Shown: positions 7,105-14,926 of the stretch, in pieces
Layout of the letters: each line of letters begins with the position of its first letter
How positions within the stretch are numbered: the stretch's first letter is position 1
Source of the DNA: an uncultured Mollicutes bacterium
GTDB lineage: Bacteria > Bacillota_I > Bacilli_A > Acholeplasmatales > Anaeroplasmataceae
NCBI GenBank assembly: GCA_900540705.1
Contig: UQGR01000022.1
Span: 1 to 32,569, forward strand
Reading direction: 5' to 3'
Length of the DNA stretch: 32,569 bases
Notes under the pieces: generated by a model
Seen by the model: the letters and a program-made list of their open reading frames with translations, nothing else
What the model was told of the DNA's origin: nothing
Database searches by the model: none
Position numbers and translations under genes: made by a program

Positions 7105-8454
7105 ATGAAATATTCTAAGGATGACATTAGAAAAATTTGTAAGGAGGAAAATATTCGCTATATTCGTATGCAATTTACGGATATGATGGGAATGCTGAAA
7201 AATGTAGAAATTCCTATCACAAGGCTAGAGGATGCCTTAGATAATGCTGTAATGTTTGATGGTTCCTCCATAGAGGGGTTTGTCCGTATTTATGAGGCGG
7301 ATATGTTTTTACACCCAGATTTAGATACCTTCTTGGTTTTAAGCTGGGAGGATAATTCGTATGGTAAGGTTGCTAGATTCATTTGTGATGTATATCGCCC
7401 CGGAAAGGATGATACACATATTCCTTTTGAGGGAGACCCAAGAGGTGTATTAAAGCGGAATTTAGAAAAGATGAGAGCAATGGGATATAAATCCTTCAAT
7501 GTTGGTGTAGAGCCTGAATTCTTCCTGTTTAAGCTAGATGCGAAAGGAAATCCAACCTTAGAATTTAATGATAATGGTGGGTATTTTGATATATCCCCAA
7601 TTGATTCTGCCGAAGACTGTCGAAGAGATATTGTTTTGGCATTACAAAATATTGGCTTTACCATCGAGGCTGCCCATCATGAGGTATCCACAGGACAGCA
7701 TGAAATCAACTTTAAGTTTGATTCTGCAGTGGAGGCCTGTGATAATGTACAGACCTTTAAGCTGGTTGTAAAGAATATTGCAAGACGGCATGGTCTTCAT
7801 GCGACGTTTATGCCAAAGCCTATTGAGGGAATCAACGGAAGTGGTATGCATGTGAATTGTTCTCTTTTGACTAATGAAGGCAAAAATGCGTTTTACGATG
7901 AGACAACCAAGAATGGTCTTTCTAAGACAGCTTTAGCGTGGATATCTGGAATTCTCAGTCATGCGAAAGGCTTCTGTTTTATTACAAATCCGATTGTGAA
8001 TTCCTATAAGAGAATTGTTCCAGGGTATGAGGCTCCATGCTATATTTCCTGGTCAGATTCTAATCGTTCTACTATGATTCGAATCCCAGCCGCCAGAGGA
8101 ATGAAAACTCGTACAGAAATTAGAAGTGTTGATGTTGCAGCTAACCCATATTTGGCAATTGCTGCAATACTAGCCGCTGGGTTAGATGGTATTGCTGGAA
8201 ACTGTAAAGCGGTTGAACCTATTTATGATAACCTATTCCAGTGCACAGAAGCTGAACGAGAGGCGATGGGTGTGTATTCACTTCCTGCTAATTTAGAAGA
8301 GGCCATTCGTGAATTTGAAAAGGATTCTTTGATTTGTACGGCAATGGGAGAGCACACAACTCAAAAGATGATTGAGGCTAAGTCTTTAGAATGGGATGAA
8401 TATCGTAAGCATGTATCTGAGTGGGAAATTAAAAAATATTTGAATCGCTATTAA
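7105..8454 (+). CDS. glnA: Glutamine synthetase type I (alpha subgroup)
   Basis: Catalyses ATP-dependent glutamate + ammonia to glutamine; a cytoplasmic dodecamer. Its 449 residues match Bacillus-type GSI-alpha. Visible motifs include MFDGSSIEGFVRI (carrying the Arg that mediates feedback inhibition in the Bacillus enzyme), VGVEPEFFLF and HHEVSTGQHEINF (metal-binding Glu/His), NGSGMHVN, and RIPAARG in the nucleotide/substrate region. The 25-residue insertion and the adenylylation Tyr loop of GSI-beta are not seen. AGGAGAG precedes the ATG. Expression is likely set by the attenuator at 6981-7066. No glnR gene adjoins it, unlike in Bacillus. Confidence 0.97.
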   Translation: MKYSKDDIRKICKEENIRYIRMQFTDMMGMLKNVEIPITRLEDALDNAVMFDGSSIEGFVRIYEADMFLHPDLDTFLVLSWEDNSYGKVARFICDVYRPGKDDTHIPFEGDPRGVLKRNLEKMRAMGYKSFNVGVEPEFFLFKLDAKGNPTLEFNDNGGYFDISPIDSAEDCRRDIVLALQNIGFTIEAAHHEVSTGQHEINFKFDSAVEACDNVQTFKLVVKNIARRHGLHATFMPKPIEGINGSGMHVNCSLLTNEGKNAFYDETTKNGLSKTALAWISGILSHAKGFCFITNPIVNSYKRIVPGYEAPCYISWSDSNRSTMIRIPAARGMKTRTEIRSVDVAANPYLAIAAILAAGLDGIAGNCKAVEPIYDNLFQCTEAEREAMGVYSLPANLEEAIREFEKDSLICTAMGEHTTQKMIEAKSLEWDEYRKHVSEWEIKKYLNRY

Positions 8455-8455
8455 T

Positions 8456-8480
8456 AGGGGTGGGTGACCATCCCTTTTTC
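8456..8480 (+). terminator. glnA terminator
   Basis: AGGGGTGG (8456-8463), loop GTGA, CCATCCCT (8468-8475; one G-T pair), then a run of T. It starts just after the glnA stop codon. Confidence 0.85.
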
Positions 8481-8509
8481 TTGTTATTCATTTTGGTTTT
8501 AGATATAAT
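8481..8509 (+). promoter_or_regulatory. Promoter of the aldehyde dehydrogenase gene
   Basis: TTGTTA (8481-8486), 17 bases, TATAAT (8504-8509), directly after the glnA terminator. Confidence 0.7.
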
Positions 8510-8535
8510 AGAAAAATAGAAAGGTGGATAATCTT

Positions 8536-9915
8536 ATGGAGAAGCTGGAAATAGTAAAAATTGTGGAAAATCAAAAAAACTTTTTTAAAACAGGACAAAC
8601 CTTAAATGTAGCCTTTAGAAAGCTTTATTTAAAAAAGCTTTATCAACAGATTAAAGAAGAGACAGCCGAAATTAGTAAGGCTTTACAGCAGGATTTAGGT
8701 AAAAGCCCTACGGAGAGCTATATGTGTGAAATTGGACTAGTTCTTAATGAGATTCGTTACCTATTAAAGCATCTTTCTCATTTCGCTAAACCTAAAAAAG
8801 TAAAAACACCCTTCTCTCAGTTTGCCGCTAAGAGCTTTGAGCTCCCTTGCCCATATGGAGTTGTCCTCGTAATGAGTCCCTGGAACTATCCTTTCTTATT
8901 GGCGTTAGATCCATTAGTAGAGGCAATCGCTGCTGGAAATACAGTGGTTTTAAAGCTTAGCGAATATTCCATTTCCACAAATAGCATAATCTTAAAATTA
9001 GTAGAAGCTGTTTTTCCAACGGAGTATGTATCTGTGGTTTTGGGTGGTTACCAGGAAAATACAGCACTATTGGAAATAAAATTTGACTACATCTTTTTTA
9101 CAGGTAGTAAAGTGGTAGGGCATATCGTCTATGAGAAGGCCTCTCAATTTGGAACACCTGTAACCCTTGAGCTTGGAGGTAAATGTCCTTGTATTGTGGA
9201 TAAAACGTGTAACATTAAGCTCGCTGCCAAGCGAATTGTTTGGGGAAAATTTTTAAATTTAGGACAGACCTGTGTGGCTCCAGATTATATTTATTGTGAT
9301 GCATCCATTCATCAAGAGCTGTTAGAAGAGTTGAAAAAACAAATTTTGAAGCAATTTACTGAAACACCCCTAACTAATCCTTCCTATGGAAAAATCATTT
9401 CAAAAAAGCAGTTTACTAGACTTCTTAGCTTGCTGAATCAGGATAATATTATGTTTGGCGGAAAATATGACGAAGATAGCCTGAAGATTGAGCCTACCAT
9501 CTTAGATGGAATAACTCAGGAGGACCCTATTATGCAGGAGGAAATCTTTGGACCCTTGCTTCCAATTCTTTCCTATGATTCTATAGAAGAGGTTTTCGAT
9601 TATATTTCTAAACAGGATACTCCGTTAGCCTTATATATATTTTCTAAAGATAAAAGGCAGATTCGTAAGGTATTAACCACTTTAGAGTTTGGTGGTGGCT
9701 GTGTAAATGATGTTGTAATCCATTTGGCTACACCTTATTTAGGCTTTGGGGGCTTTAAGGAAAGTGGGATAGGGTCTTATCATGGGAAAAAGGGATTTAC
9801 AACCTTTTCTCATTATAAAAGTATTGTTGATAAAAAGCTTTGGATAGATTTACCGATGCGGTATCAGCCTTATGGAAAGAAAAAGGATCGGCTCATTCGA
9901 AGGTTTATTAAATAA
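8536..9915 (+). CDS. NAD(P)-dependent aldehyde dehydrogenase, ALDH3-like
   Basis: Oxidises an aldehyde to its acid; the substrate cannot be read from sequence. It has 459 residues and lacks the long N-terminal arm of class 1/2 enzymes, so it groups with ALDH3/YwdH-type enzymes. The coenzyme region SPWNYPFLLALDPLVEA, the FTGS turn, the general base Glu212 in TLELGGK, and the nucleophile Cys246 in GQTCVAPDY are all present. The ATG at 8536 is chosen because AAGGTGG lies 8 bases before it; an in-frame GTG at 8524 falls inside that ribosome site. No terminator separates it from the next gene. Confidence 0.93.
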   Translation: MEKLEIVKIVENQKNFFKTGQTLNVAFRKLYLKKLYQQIKEETAEISKALQQDLGKSPTESYMCEIGLVLNEIRYLLKHLSHFAKPKKVKTPFSQFAAKSFELPCPYGVVLVMSPWNYPFLLALDPLVEAIAAGNTVVLKLSEYSISTNSIILKLVEAVFPTEYVSVVLGGYQENTALLEIKFDYIFFTGSKVVGHIVYEKASQFGTPVTLELGGKCPCIVDKTCNIKLAAKRIVWGKFLNLGQTCVAPDYIYCDASIHQELLEELKKQILKQFTETPLTNPSYGKIISKKQFTRLLSLLNQDNIMFGGKYDEDSLKIEPTILDGITQEDPIMQEEIFGPLLPILSYDSIEEVFDYISKQDTPLALYIFSKDKRQIRKVLTTLEFGGGCVNDVVIHLATPYLGFGGFKESGIGSYHGKKGFTTFSHYKSIVDKKLWIDLPMRYQPYGKKKDRLIRRFIK

Positions 9916-9989
9916 AATGTTACAAACTCGAGAAGATGTCGAATAAAAGAAACAGCACTTTGATAAAATAAGTTTAGAGGAGGTTTCAT

Positions 9990-11090
9990 ATGGGAATATT
10001 TATTTTAATCCTTTGTATCATTTTTTATTATTGTGCTATTTTTCTTTTGACAAAATATACGCTTCAGGCTTTCTCAATAAATAAATATAAAAAAGGGGTT
10101 TTTATCGCATCTATGCTAATTTTTTCAATCCCTATGTTTTGTATTATAGATTATATTTGGCGAGGAAATGCCTTTGTAGAGGCATTTGTGATTCCTGGAT
10201 ATTTAATTACAGCCTTTTTAATTTATTATTTAATGACTATCTTTTGTATTATTTTTATTCGGTTTCTTTGGAATAAAACCAAAAAGAAGTCTACTATTTG
10301 GTTAGATAAGCTATCCATCTTTTCCGCTGCAGGTATAAGTATTTTGATATGTTGTATCGGAATTGCTTGTGCCCAAATACCAGAATATTCTCGTCATTCC
10401 TTTGAATTTGGTCTTACTAAGGAAATGAAAATCGTGGTAGTATCAGATATGCACTATGGGTCGACGGGCTCTATGCTTTCCTTAAAATCTATGGTAGACC
10501 ATATCAATCAAGAAGAACCAGATGCCGTATTTTTGGTGGGAGATGTCTTCGATAATGCGGTTGGAAGTGTAAACCATCAGGAGTTTGTGGAGCAAATGAA
10601 TCAGCTGAAGTCAACCTATGGAACCTTTGCGGTGACAGGGAATCATGAATTTATGCAAAATGATTTAAATCAAATAAAAGGCTTTTTTGAAGGGACAAAT
10701 ATTCGACTTTTATTAGATGAGGAGATAACATTAAATGATGAGCTGAGATTGGTGGGAAGGATTGACCGTCGCGTACCTAGAAAGCCGTTAACGGAGATTG
10801 TAAGTGATTCTAAGCTACCCCTAATTGTGTTAGACCATCAGCCTCAGTATTACAGAGAGGCAACAGAGGTTCAAGCCAAGCTCCAAATTTCTGGACATAC
10901 GCACAATGGGCAAATTTTCCCAGGGAATCTTTTGATTTATTTGATGAATCGCATCTTATATAATAGTCCAACCAATGGTATCCACAGCTTTGAGGATTTT
11001 TCTCTTGCGATTACTAGAGGCTATGGAACCTGGGGCTTTCCGATGCGACTGACGGGAGCTAGTCAAATTATGGTTTTCTCTTTAAAATAA
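9990..11090 (+). CDS. Membrane-anchored metallophosphoesterase (YkuE/YaeI-like)
   Basis: A 366-residue calcineurin-like phosphoesterase. About four membrane segments occupy residues 1-130. The catalytic domain starts near residue 147 with SDMH (Asp153, His155), then GDVFD (Asp185), GNHE (217-220), a DHQP His and GHTHNGQ, together giving the two-metal site. The spacing and the GHTHNGQ ending match the YkuE/YaeI subfamily, which is tied to the cell envelope or phospholipid hydrolysis. AGAGGAGG precedes the ATG. It lies between ALDH and murA with no clear promoter of its own. The substrate is unknown. Confidence 0.88.
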   Translation: MGIFILILCIIFYYCAIFLLTKYTLQAFSINKYKKGVFIASMLIFSIPMFCIIDYIWRGNAFVEAFVIPGYLITAFLIYYLMTIFCIIFIRFLWNKTKKKSTIWLDKLSIFSAAGISILICCIGIACAQIPEYSRHSFEFGLTKEMKIVVVSDMHYGSTGSMLSLKSMVDHINQEEPDAVFLVGDVFDNAVGSVNHQEFVEQMNQLKSTYGTFAVTGNHEFMQNDLNQIKGFFEGTNIRLLLDEEITLNDELRLVGRIDRRVPRKPLTEIVSDSKLPLIVLDHQPQYYREATEVQAKLQISGHTHNGQIFPGNLLIYLMNRILYNSPTNGIHSFEDFSLAITRGYGTWGFPMRLTGASQIMVFSLK

Positions 11091-11139
11091 AAAAACATGA
11101 TAGCCAGAACACCTGCATAGGATGTATTAGGTGATCGAT

Positions 11140-12378
11140 ATGGATGTCAAAGTTTCTGGCAATGCAGCTATTAAAGGGCATATCACTTGTTCAGGTGCCA
11201 AAAATGCGAGTATTCCTTTGTTATGCGCGAGTCTTCTTGCCAAAGGGAAGGTTTTATTTAGAAATGTGCCTAGGATTAGTGATATTTTTGATTTATGTGA
11301 AATTATACGTAGACTAGATTGTAAGGTTGTTTTTAAAGGGCATACCATGCTCATAGACAACACAAATTTAAAATATAAGCCTTTACTATTTGAAGAATGC
11401 AAAAAAATAAGAGGCTCCTATTATTTGATTGGTGTATTTTTAACTCTTTTTTCTAAGTGTGAAATATTGCTGCCAGGAGGCTGCAAGATAGGAAGCAGAC
11501 CTATTGACATTCACTTGCAGGCTTTTACGGATTTGGGGTTTGAATATACCATAGTAGGAGATGTTTTAACGGTATATAAGACTAGAGCACTAGAGGAGGT
11601 TTCCATCACATTAAAAAAGAAAAGTGTGGGGGCTTCCATTAATGCAATGCTGGCAGGATTATCTCTAGAATACTTTGAAATTAAAAATGCATTATTTGAA
11701 CCTGAAGGATTAGATGTAATAGGCTTTCTACAAAAGCTAGGTTATAAAATTAGTTATTCAAATGACACCCTCAAGTTTAGACGTAGTAGCCTTGATTTTA
11801 AGTTGACGAAGCATACGGTACTTCCGGACCGTATTGAGGGATTGACCTATGCAATTCTAGGTTTGTTAGCTGGAGATGTAACGATAAAGCATGTAAATAC
11901 AAAGCACCTAGAATATCCATTACAGATTTTAAAGGATGCAGGATATCATATAAGCTATACGGAATCTGAAATTCGAGCAAAAAAAAGCTTTGGAAAGCCA
12001 ATCCAAATTAAAACCGATATTTACCCAGGATTTCCTACCGATTTGCAATCCCTATTTGGAGTTTTAAGCCTTCATACCAATGGCAAATCTGAAATAGAAG
12101 AAACGGTTTTTGAGAATCGTATGCATATCTACTATGATTTGCAGGATAGTGGTGTAGACTGCTATATCAATAATAACATTGCTGTTGTGGAGGGAACCAC
12201 TCAAATTGAGTCAAAAAATTATAAGGCTTATGATTTACGTCATGGAGCAGCATTATTAATTTTAGCTTTATTAGGAAATAAGGAATCCGTTATTTCAAAT
12301 TTTGAATATGTACTTAGAGGCTATGATGATATTATTGCCAAGGTTAGATCCTTAGGCGGAAAAATAAATATTTTATAA
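11140..12378 (+). CDS. murA: UDP-N-acetylglucosamine 1-carboxyvinyltransferase
   Basis: First committed step of peptidoglycan synthesis: transfers enolpyruvate from PEP to UDP-GlcNAc in the cytoplasm. It has 412 residues. With the ATG at 11140 the key residues fall at E. coli-like positions: SGAKN (Lys21, Asn22; 22/23 in E. coli), PGGCKIGSRPID (Cys115, Arg120), FPTDLQ with its Asp, and ENR. This supports that start and the AGGTG site 6 bases before it. A GTG at 11131, with AGGATG upstream, is the alternative. Cys115, the residue alkylated by fosfomycin, is intact. The gene is consistent with a walled cell. A terminator follows. Confidence 0.95.
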   Translation: MDVKVSGNAAIKGHITCSGAKNASIPLLCASLLAKGKVLFRNVPRISDIFDLCEIIRRLDCKVVFKGHTMLIDNTNLKYKPLLFEECKKIRGSYYLIGVFLTLFSKCEILLPGGCKIGSRPIDIHLQAFTDLGFEYTIVGDVLTVYKTRALEEVSITLKKKSVGASINAMLAGLSLEYFEIKNALFEPEGLDVIGFLQKLGYKISYSNDTLKFRRSSLDFKLTKHTVLPDRIEGLTYAILGLLAGDVTIKHVNTKHLEYPLQILKDAGYHISYTESEIRAKKSFGKPIQIKTDIYPGFPTDLQSLFGVLSLHTNGKSEIEETVFENRMHIYYDLQDSGVDCYINNNIAVVEGTTQIESKNYKAYDLRHGAALLILALLGNKESVISNFEYVLRGYDDIIAKVRSLGGKINIL

Positions 12379-12389
12379 GATATTTTTAG

Positions 12390-12424
12390 CAGATAATGAC
12401 ATGGTTATTATCTGTTTTTATTTA
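12390..12424 (+). terminator. murA terminator
   Basis: CAGATAATGAC pairs with GTTATTATCTG (one G-T pair) around ATG, followed by TTTTTATTT. Confidence 0.88.
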
Positions 12425-12433
12425 ACTTAAAAA

Positions 12434-12448
12434 TGTATCAATGATACA
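12434..12448. promoter_or_regulatory. Operator-like inverted repeat of the toxin-antitoxin operon
   Basis: TGTATCA-A-TGATACA is a perfect 7-bp inverted repeat centred 14 bases upstream of the -35. Autoregulation by the HTH-containing antitoxin is the expected use. Confidence 0.6.
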
Positions 12449-12454
12449 AAAATA

Positions 12455-12484
12455 TTGACAATGCATAATTTAATTATTTATAAT
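12455..12484 (+). promoter_or_regulatory. Promoter of the toxin-antitoxin operon
   Basis: Consensus TTGACA (12455-12460) and TATAAT (12479-12484) with an 18-base spacer. The predicted start is near 12491. Confidence 0.8.
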
Positions 12485-12510
12485 ATATGTATAAATTTAA
12501 AATTTAAAAA

Positions 12511-12726
12511 TTGTTACTATCGTTGTCGGTAGAAGACTTTAAGTACAAGTTACCAGATTTAAACTTTGAAAAATATGGAATTGGATTATTACAGGTCTAT
12601 AAAAAGGAATTTAGTCTAACAAACTTTTTAGGGGAAGAAGAAAAAATAACGATTTACATTAAATTAAAAGAAAATAATGAACAGATAATACCGATTATAT
12701 CCTTCCACGAAGATGATAAAAGATAA
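12511..12726 (+). CDS. Small unknown protein, candidate toxin partner of a Panacea antitoxin
   Basis: A 71-residue reading frame that ends 12 bases before the antitoxin gene and lies downstream of a strong promoter and operator. I do not recognise the family. The sequence is charged, with alternating hydrophobic residues suggesting beta strands (for example KITIYIKLKE) and no membrane segment. The start is uncertain: the frame can open only at TTG (12511, or 12523) and neither has a Shine-Dalgarno. In-frame TAA at 12505 rules out anything longer. Weak initiation would suit a toxin made at low level. A decayed, N-terminally shortened toxin is the main alternative. Assignment as toxin rests on position alone. 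Confidence 0.5.
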   Translation: MLLSLSVEDFKYKLPDLNFEKYGIGLLQVYKKEFSLTNFLGEEEKITIYIKLKENNEQIIPIISFHEDDKR

Positions 12727-12738
12727 GGGGAAAAGAAA

Positions 12739-13725
12739 ATGAAAGAATATTGTGTATGTTGTGGAAAAGAAAGAGAATATAGTATAGAAGATAAGCAGTT
12801 TAAGGTAATTATTGATAATCAAGAGATTTGTTATTTGGGGAAAATCGCAAAGTGTAAGCATTGTAGTTCAGAAATATTGACAGACGAAATTGAAAATTAT
12901 AATCAAAAGGAATTTGAAAAAAGCTTTGTTCAAAAAAATGAAATTATTACTATCGAAGAAATTAAGGATATATTGAATAAATATCGTATTGGGAAACGGC
13001 CGTTATCTGTTATTTTAGAATTTGGAGAAATAACTTTAACGAGATACTTAGATGGTTATCTTCCATCAAGAAAAAATTCTAAATTATTAAAGGATATTAA
13101 AAACAATCCAGATCTTTATTATGATTATCTAACAAAAAATAAAGATAAAATAAGCGTTGTAGCATTTAAAAAGTCAAAAAATGCAGTAGAAGAAATTTTA
13201 GGAATTTATGAAAATGATACTCTTCTAGAGGATGTTGCGGAATATATTTTAAACCATAATGCAGAGACCACTCCACTTGTCTTACAAAAGCTATTATATT
13301 ATGTAGAATTTCTATACTTAATGTTTTGTGAAAAGCCTTTATTTAAAAGCGATTGTGGAGCTTGGGATCATGGTCCAGTTTATGGCAAAATTTATTATCT
13401 TTTTAAATCCTATGGGAATACTCCTATTGAGCTTGAGGAAAGGAAGTGTAATTTAAATGAGCAGCTCCTTCCAATGGTCAATGAAATTATAAAGAACTTT
13501 GGCTGTTATAGTGGAAATGTCTTATCCTTTTTTACCCATAGAGAAACACCCTGGAAGCTTGCTCGTGAGGAAAAGAAGGAAACTATAGATAAGGGTGCTC
13601 TTTTGGACTATGTATTAAAGGTAAAGGAAGAATATAAAATACAATGCATTAAAGATATAAAACAGTATAGCTTGGCTATGTTTGAACAATACCAGAAAGC
13701 TCAGTCAGAAAGGCTTCAGGGGTAA
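12739..13725 (+). CDS. Zn-finger/HTH/Panacea (DUF4065, SocA-like) antitoxin
   Basis: A 328-residue protein with three parts. Residues 1-45 hold a CxxC...CxxC zinc ribbon of MqsA/YgiT type (Cys5, Cys8, Cys39, Cys42). Residues about 70-125 form an HTH DNA-binding region (EEIKDILNKYRI ... TLTRYLDG). Residues about 160-280 carry the Panacea/DUF4065 domain, with LQKLLYYVEFLYL and CGAWDHGPVYGKIY. Panacea domains neutralise diverse unrelated toxins, and this architecture is typical of type II antitoxins that repress their own operon. AAGGGG lies before the ATG. The gene follows the small candidate toxin in the same transcript, and the inverted repeat at 12434-12448 is the likely operator. Confidence 0.85.
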   Translation: MKEYCVCCGKEREYSIEDKQFKVIIDNQEICYLGKIAKCKHCSSEILTDEIENYNQKEFEKSFVQKNEIITIEEIKDILNKYRIGKRPLSVILEFGEITLTRYLDGYLPSRKNSKLLKDIKNNPDLYYDYLTKNKDKISVVAFKKSKNAVEEILGIYENDTLLEDVAEYILNHNAETTPLVLQKLLYYVEFLYLMFCEKPLFKSDCGAWDHGPVYGKIYYLFKSYGNTPIELEERKCNLNEQLLPMVNEIIKNFGCYSGNVLSFFTHRETPWKLAREEKKETIDKGALLDYVLKVKEEYKIQCIKDIKQYSLAMFEQYQKAQSERLQG

Positions 13726-13759
13726 CTTCTTAAATTTATAGCACAACTATAAAAACCTC

Positions 13760-13788
13760 TTGACAAAGAGATAAAAATTTTATAAAAT
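13760..13788 (+). promoter_or_regulatory. Promoter of rplM-rpsI
   Basis: TTGACA (13760-13765), 17 bases, TAAAAT (13783-13788). The predicted start near 13795 leaves a leader of about 70 bases. Confidence 0.75.
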
Positions 13789-13808
13789 GTCTAACGGTAC
13801 ATTTTTAA

Positions 13809-13826
13809 GCAATTATCCACAATTGC
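13809..13826 (+). promoter_or_regulatory. Hairpin in the rplM leader, possibly an L13 leader
   Basis: GCAATT (13809-13814) pairs with AATTGC (13821-13826) around ATCCAC in the rplM 5' leader. Firmicutes L13 operons often carry a structured autoregulatory leader here. A covariance-model match was not tested. Confidence 0.45.
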
Positions 13827-13864
13827 CCTAAATTATGAACAATAACTTAGGAGGAAAAGTCAAA

Positions 13865-14302
13865 ATGAATAATACATTCATGGCAAACAATCAAACTATG
13901 CAACATGCTTGGTATGTTGTAGATGCAGCTGGTTTAACATTAGGACGTTTAGCAACAGTTGTAGCTTCTCTATTAAGGGGTAAGCACAAACCAACGTATA
14001 CTCCACATGTAAACTGCGGCGATAATGTCATCGTTATTAACGCTGACAAAATCATCTTATCTGGTAATAAGTGGCAAGATAAGCTTTATCGAAATCACTC
14101 TGAGTACAATGGTGGTTTAAGAACCTTAACTGCTGAAACAGTTATGAAGAGATACCCTACTAGAATGGTAGAGCATGCAATCTATGGTATGCTTCCTCAT
14201 ACTAAGCTAGGAGATCAAATGAGAAAGCAGTTATATGTGTATGCTTCAAGCACACATCCACATGCAGCTCAAAAACCAGTAGAATTCGTAGTAAAGGCAT
14301 AA
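13865..14302 (+). CDS. rplM: 50S ribosomal protein L13
   Basis: Large-subunit protein that binds 23S rRNA early in assembly. It has 145 residues from the ATG at 13865, the same length as Bacillus L13. The start is set by TAGGAGG about 10 bases upstream; an ATG at 13835 lacks a ribosome site and lies in the leader. Conserved blocks include VVDAAGLTLGRLAT, LRGKHKPTYTPHVNCGD, and YASSTHPHAAQKP at the C-terminus. It pairs with rpsI 16 bases downstream, the usual order. Confidence 0.98.
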   Translation: MNNTFMANNQTMQHAWYVVDAAGLTLGRLATVVASLLRGKHKPTYTPHVNCGDNVIVINADKIILSGNKWQDKLYRNHSEYNGGLRTLTAETVMKRYPTRMVEHAIYGMLPHTKLGDQMRKQLYVYASSTHPHAAQKPVEFVVKA

Positions 14303-14318
14303 TAGGAGGAGAAATTAA

Positions 14319-14717
14319 ATGGCAAAGAAATTAGTTCAATATCTTGGAACAGGTCGTCGTAAGAGCTCTGTTGCCCGTGTATATTTACGTTCAGGCAAGG
14401 GTACTATTACGATTAACGGTCGTCCATTTGAGGAATATATTCCTTCAGCAGCAATTCGTCTAGATGTACTACAACCACTTGAATTAACAGAAACAACAAG
14501 CAAGTTTGATATTTTAGTTAACGTATACGGTGGAGGTTTAACCGGCCAAGCAGGAGCAATTCGTTTAGGTATTACTCGTGCATTAATGGAGGCTAATCCA
14601 GACTATCGTGCTACATTAAAGCCAGCAGGGTTAATTACACGTGATCCACGTGCTAAGGAACGTAAAAAGTATGGTTTAAAGAAAGCACGTCGTGCACCAC
14701 AGTTCTCAAAGCGTTAA
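14319..14717 (+). CDS. rpsI: 30S ribosomal protein S9
   Basis: Small-subunit protein whose C-terminal tail reaches the P-site tRNA. It has 132 residues and starts at an ATG with AGGAGG upstream. Diagnostic blocks are GTGRRKSSVARVYLR near the N-terminus, YGGGLTGQAGAIRLGI in the middle, and the basic tail ending PQFSKR. It is co-transcribed with rplM and followed by a strong terminator. Confidence 0.98.
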   Translation: MAKKLVQYLGTGRRKSSVARVYLRSGKGTITINGRPFEEYIPSAAIRLDVLQPLELTETTSKFDILVNVYGGGLTGQAGAIRLGITRALMEANPDYRATLKPAGLITRDPRAKERKKYGLKKARRAPQFSKR

Positions 14718-14747
14718 TTTTGCAGATTGGAAATTGTATAAAAAGGA

Positions 14748-14785
14748 AAGGCAAGGACTTCTCACCCTTGCTTTTTTGTTTTCTT
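14748..14785 (+). terminator. rplM-rpsI terminator
   Basis: An AGGCAAGG stem pairs with CCTTGCTT (one G-T pair) around a nine-base loop, followed by TTTTTTGTTTT. Confidence 0.9.
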
Positions 14786-14793
14786 AAAAAGGA

Positions 14794-14822
14794 TTGACAA
14801 GCCCATTCGTTCGTTGTATAGT
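14794..14822 (+). promoter_or_regulatory. Promoter of the queuosine-salvage operon
   Basis: TTGACA (14794-14799), 17 bases, TATAGT (14817-14822). The expected start near 14829 places the riboswitch at the very 5' end of the RNA. Confidence 0.85.
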
Positions 14823-14832
14823 ATTATACATA

Positions 14833-14882
14833 GGCAGTTCGTAACCATCCTGCCTTGCAGATTTGCAAAATCAAAACTAGGG
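14833..14882 (+). promoter_or_regulatory. preQ1-I riboswitch with an extra hairpin
   Basis: P1 is GGCAG (14833-14837) with CTGCC (14850-14854), enclosing TTCGTAACCATC. The GTAACC part matches the ligand-binding loop of known preQ1-I aptamers. The A-rich tail CAAAACTAGGG (14872-14882) closely matches the CAAAACAAGG tail of the classic Thermoanaerobacter aptamer. Between P1 and tail is an added perfect hairpin, TTGCA-GATT-TGCAA (14855-14868). Tail bases ACTAGGG (14876-14882) are exactly complementary to CCCTAGT (14902-14908) in the terminator loop, forming the antiterminator. Ligand binding should hold the tail and allow termination. The downstream genes fit queuosine salvage. Confidence 0.85.
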
Positions 14883-14892
14883 AATGGAGTGG

Positions 14893-14922
14893 AAAGAGTG
14901 CCCCTAGTGGCACTTTTTATTT
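14893..14922 (+). terminator. preQ1-controlled terminator
   Basis: AGTGCC (14897-14902) pairs with GGCACT (14909-14914) around CCTAGT, with extra A-T pairs below and a T-rich tract after. It competes with the antiterminator formed by the riboswitch tail. Confidence 0.85.
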
Positions 14923-14926
14923 TGGT

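Noticed and set aside
12487..12507. ATG at 12487 in frame with the small candidate toxin
   Set aside because: It lies before the predicted transcription start and is cut off by TAA at 12505-12507.
13735..13753. Hairpin TTTATAG-CACAA-CTATAAA after the antitoxin gene
   Set aside because: It is AT-only apart from the closing pair and has no T tract on the plus strand; it may be chance.
14855..14926. In-frame extension of the radical SAM gene to TTG at 14855
   Set aside because: It would translate the riboswitch hairpin and terminator; family similarity begins at the ATG at 14927.
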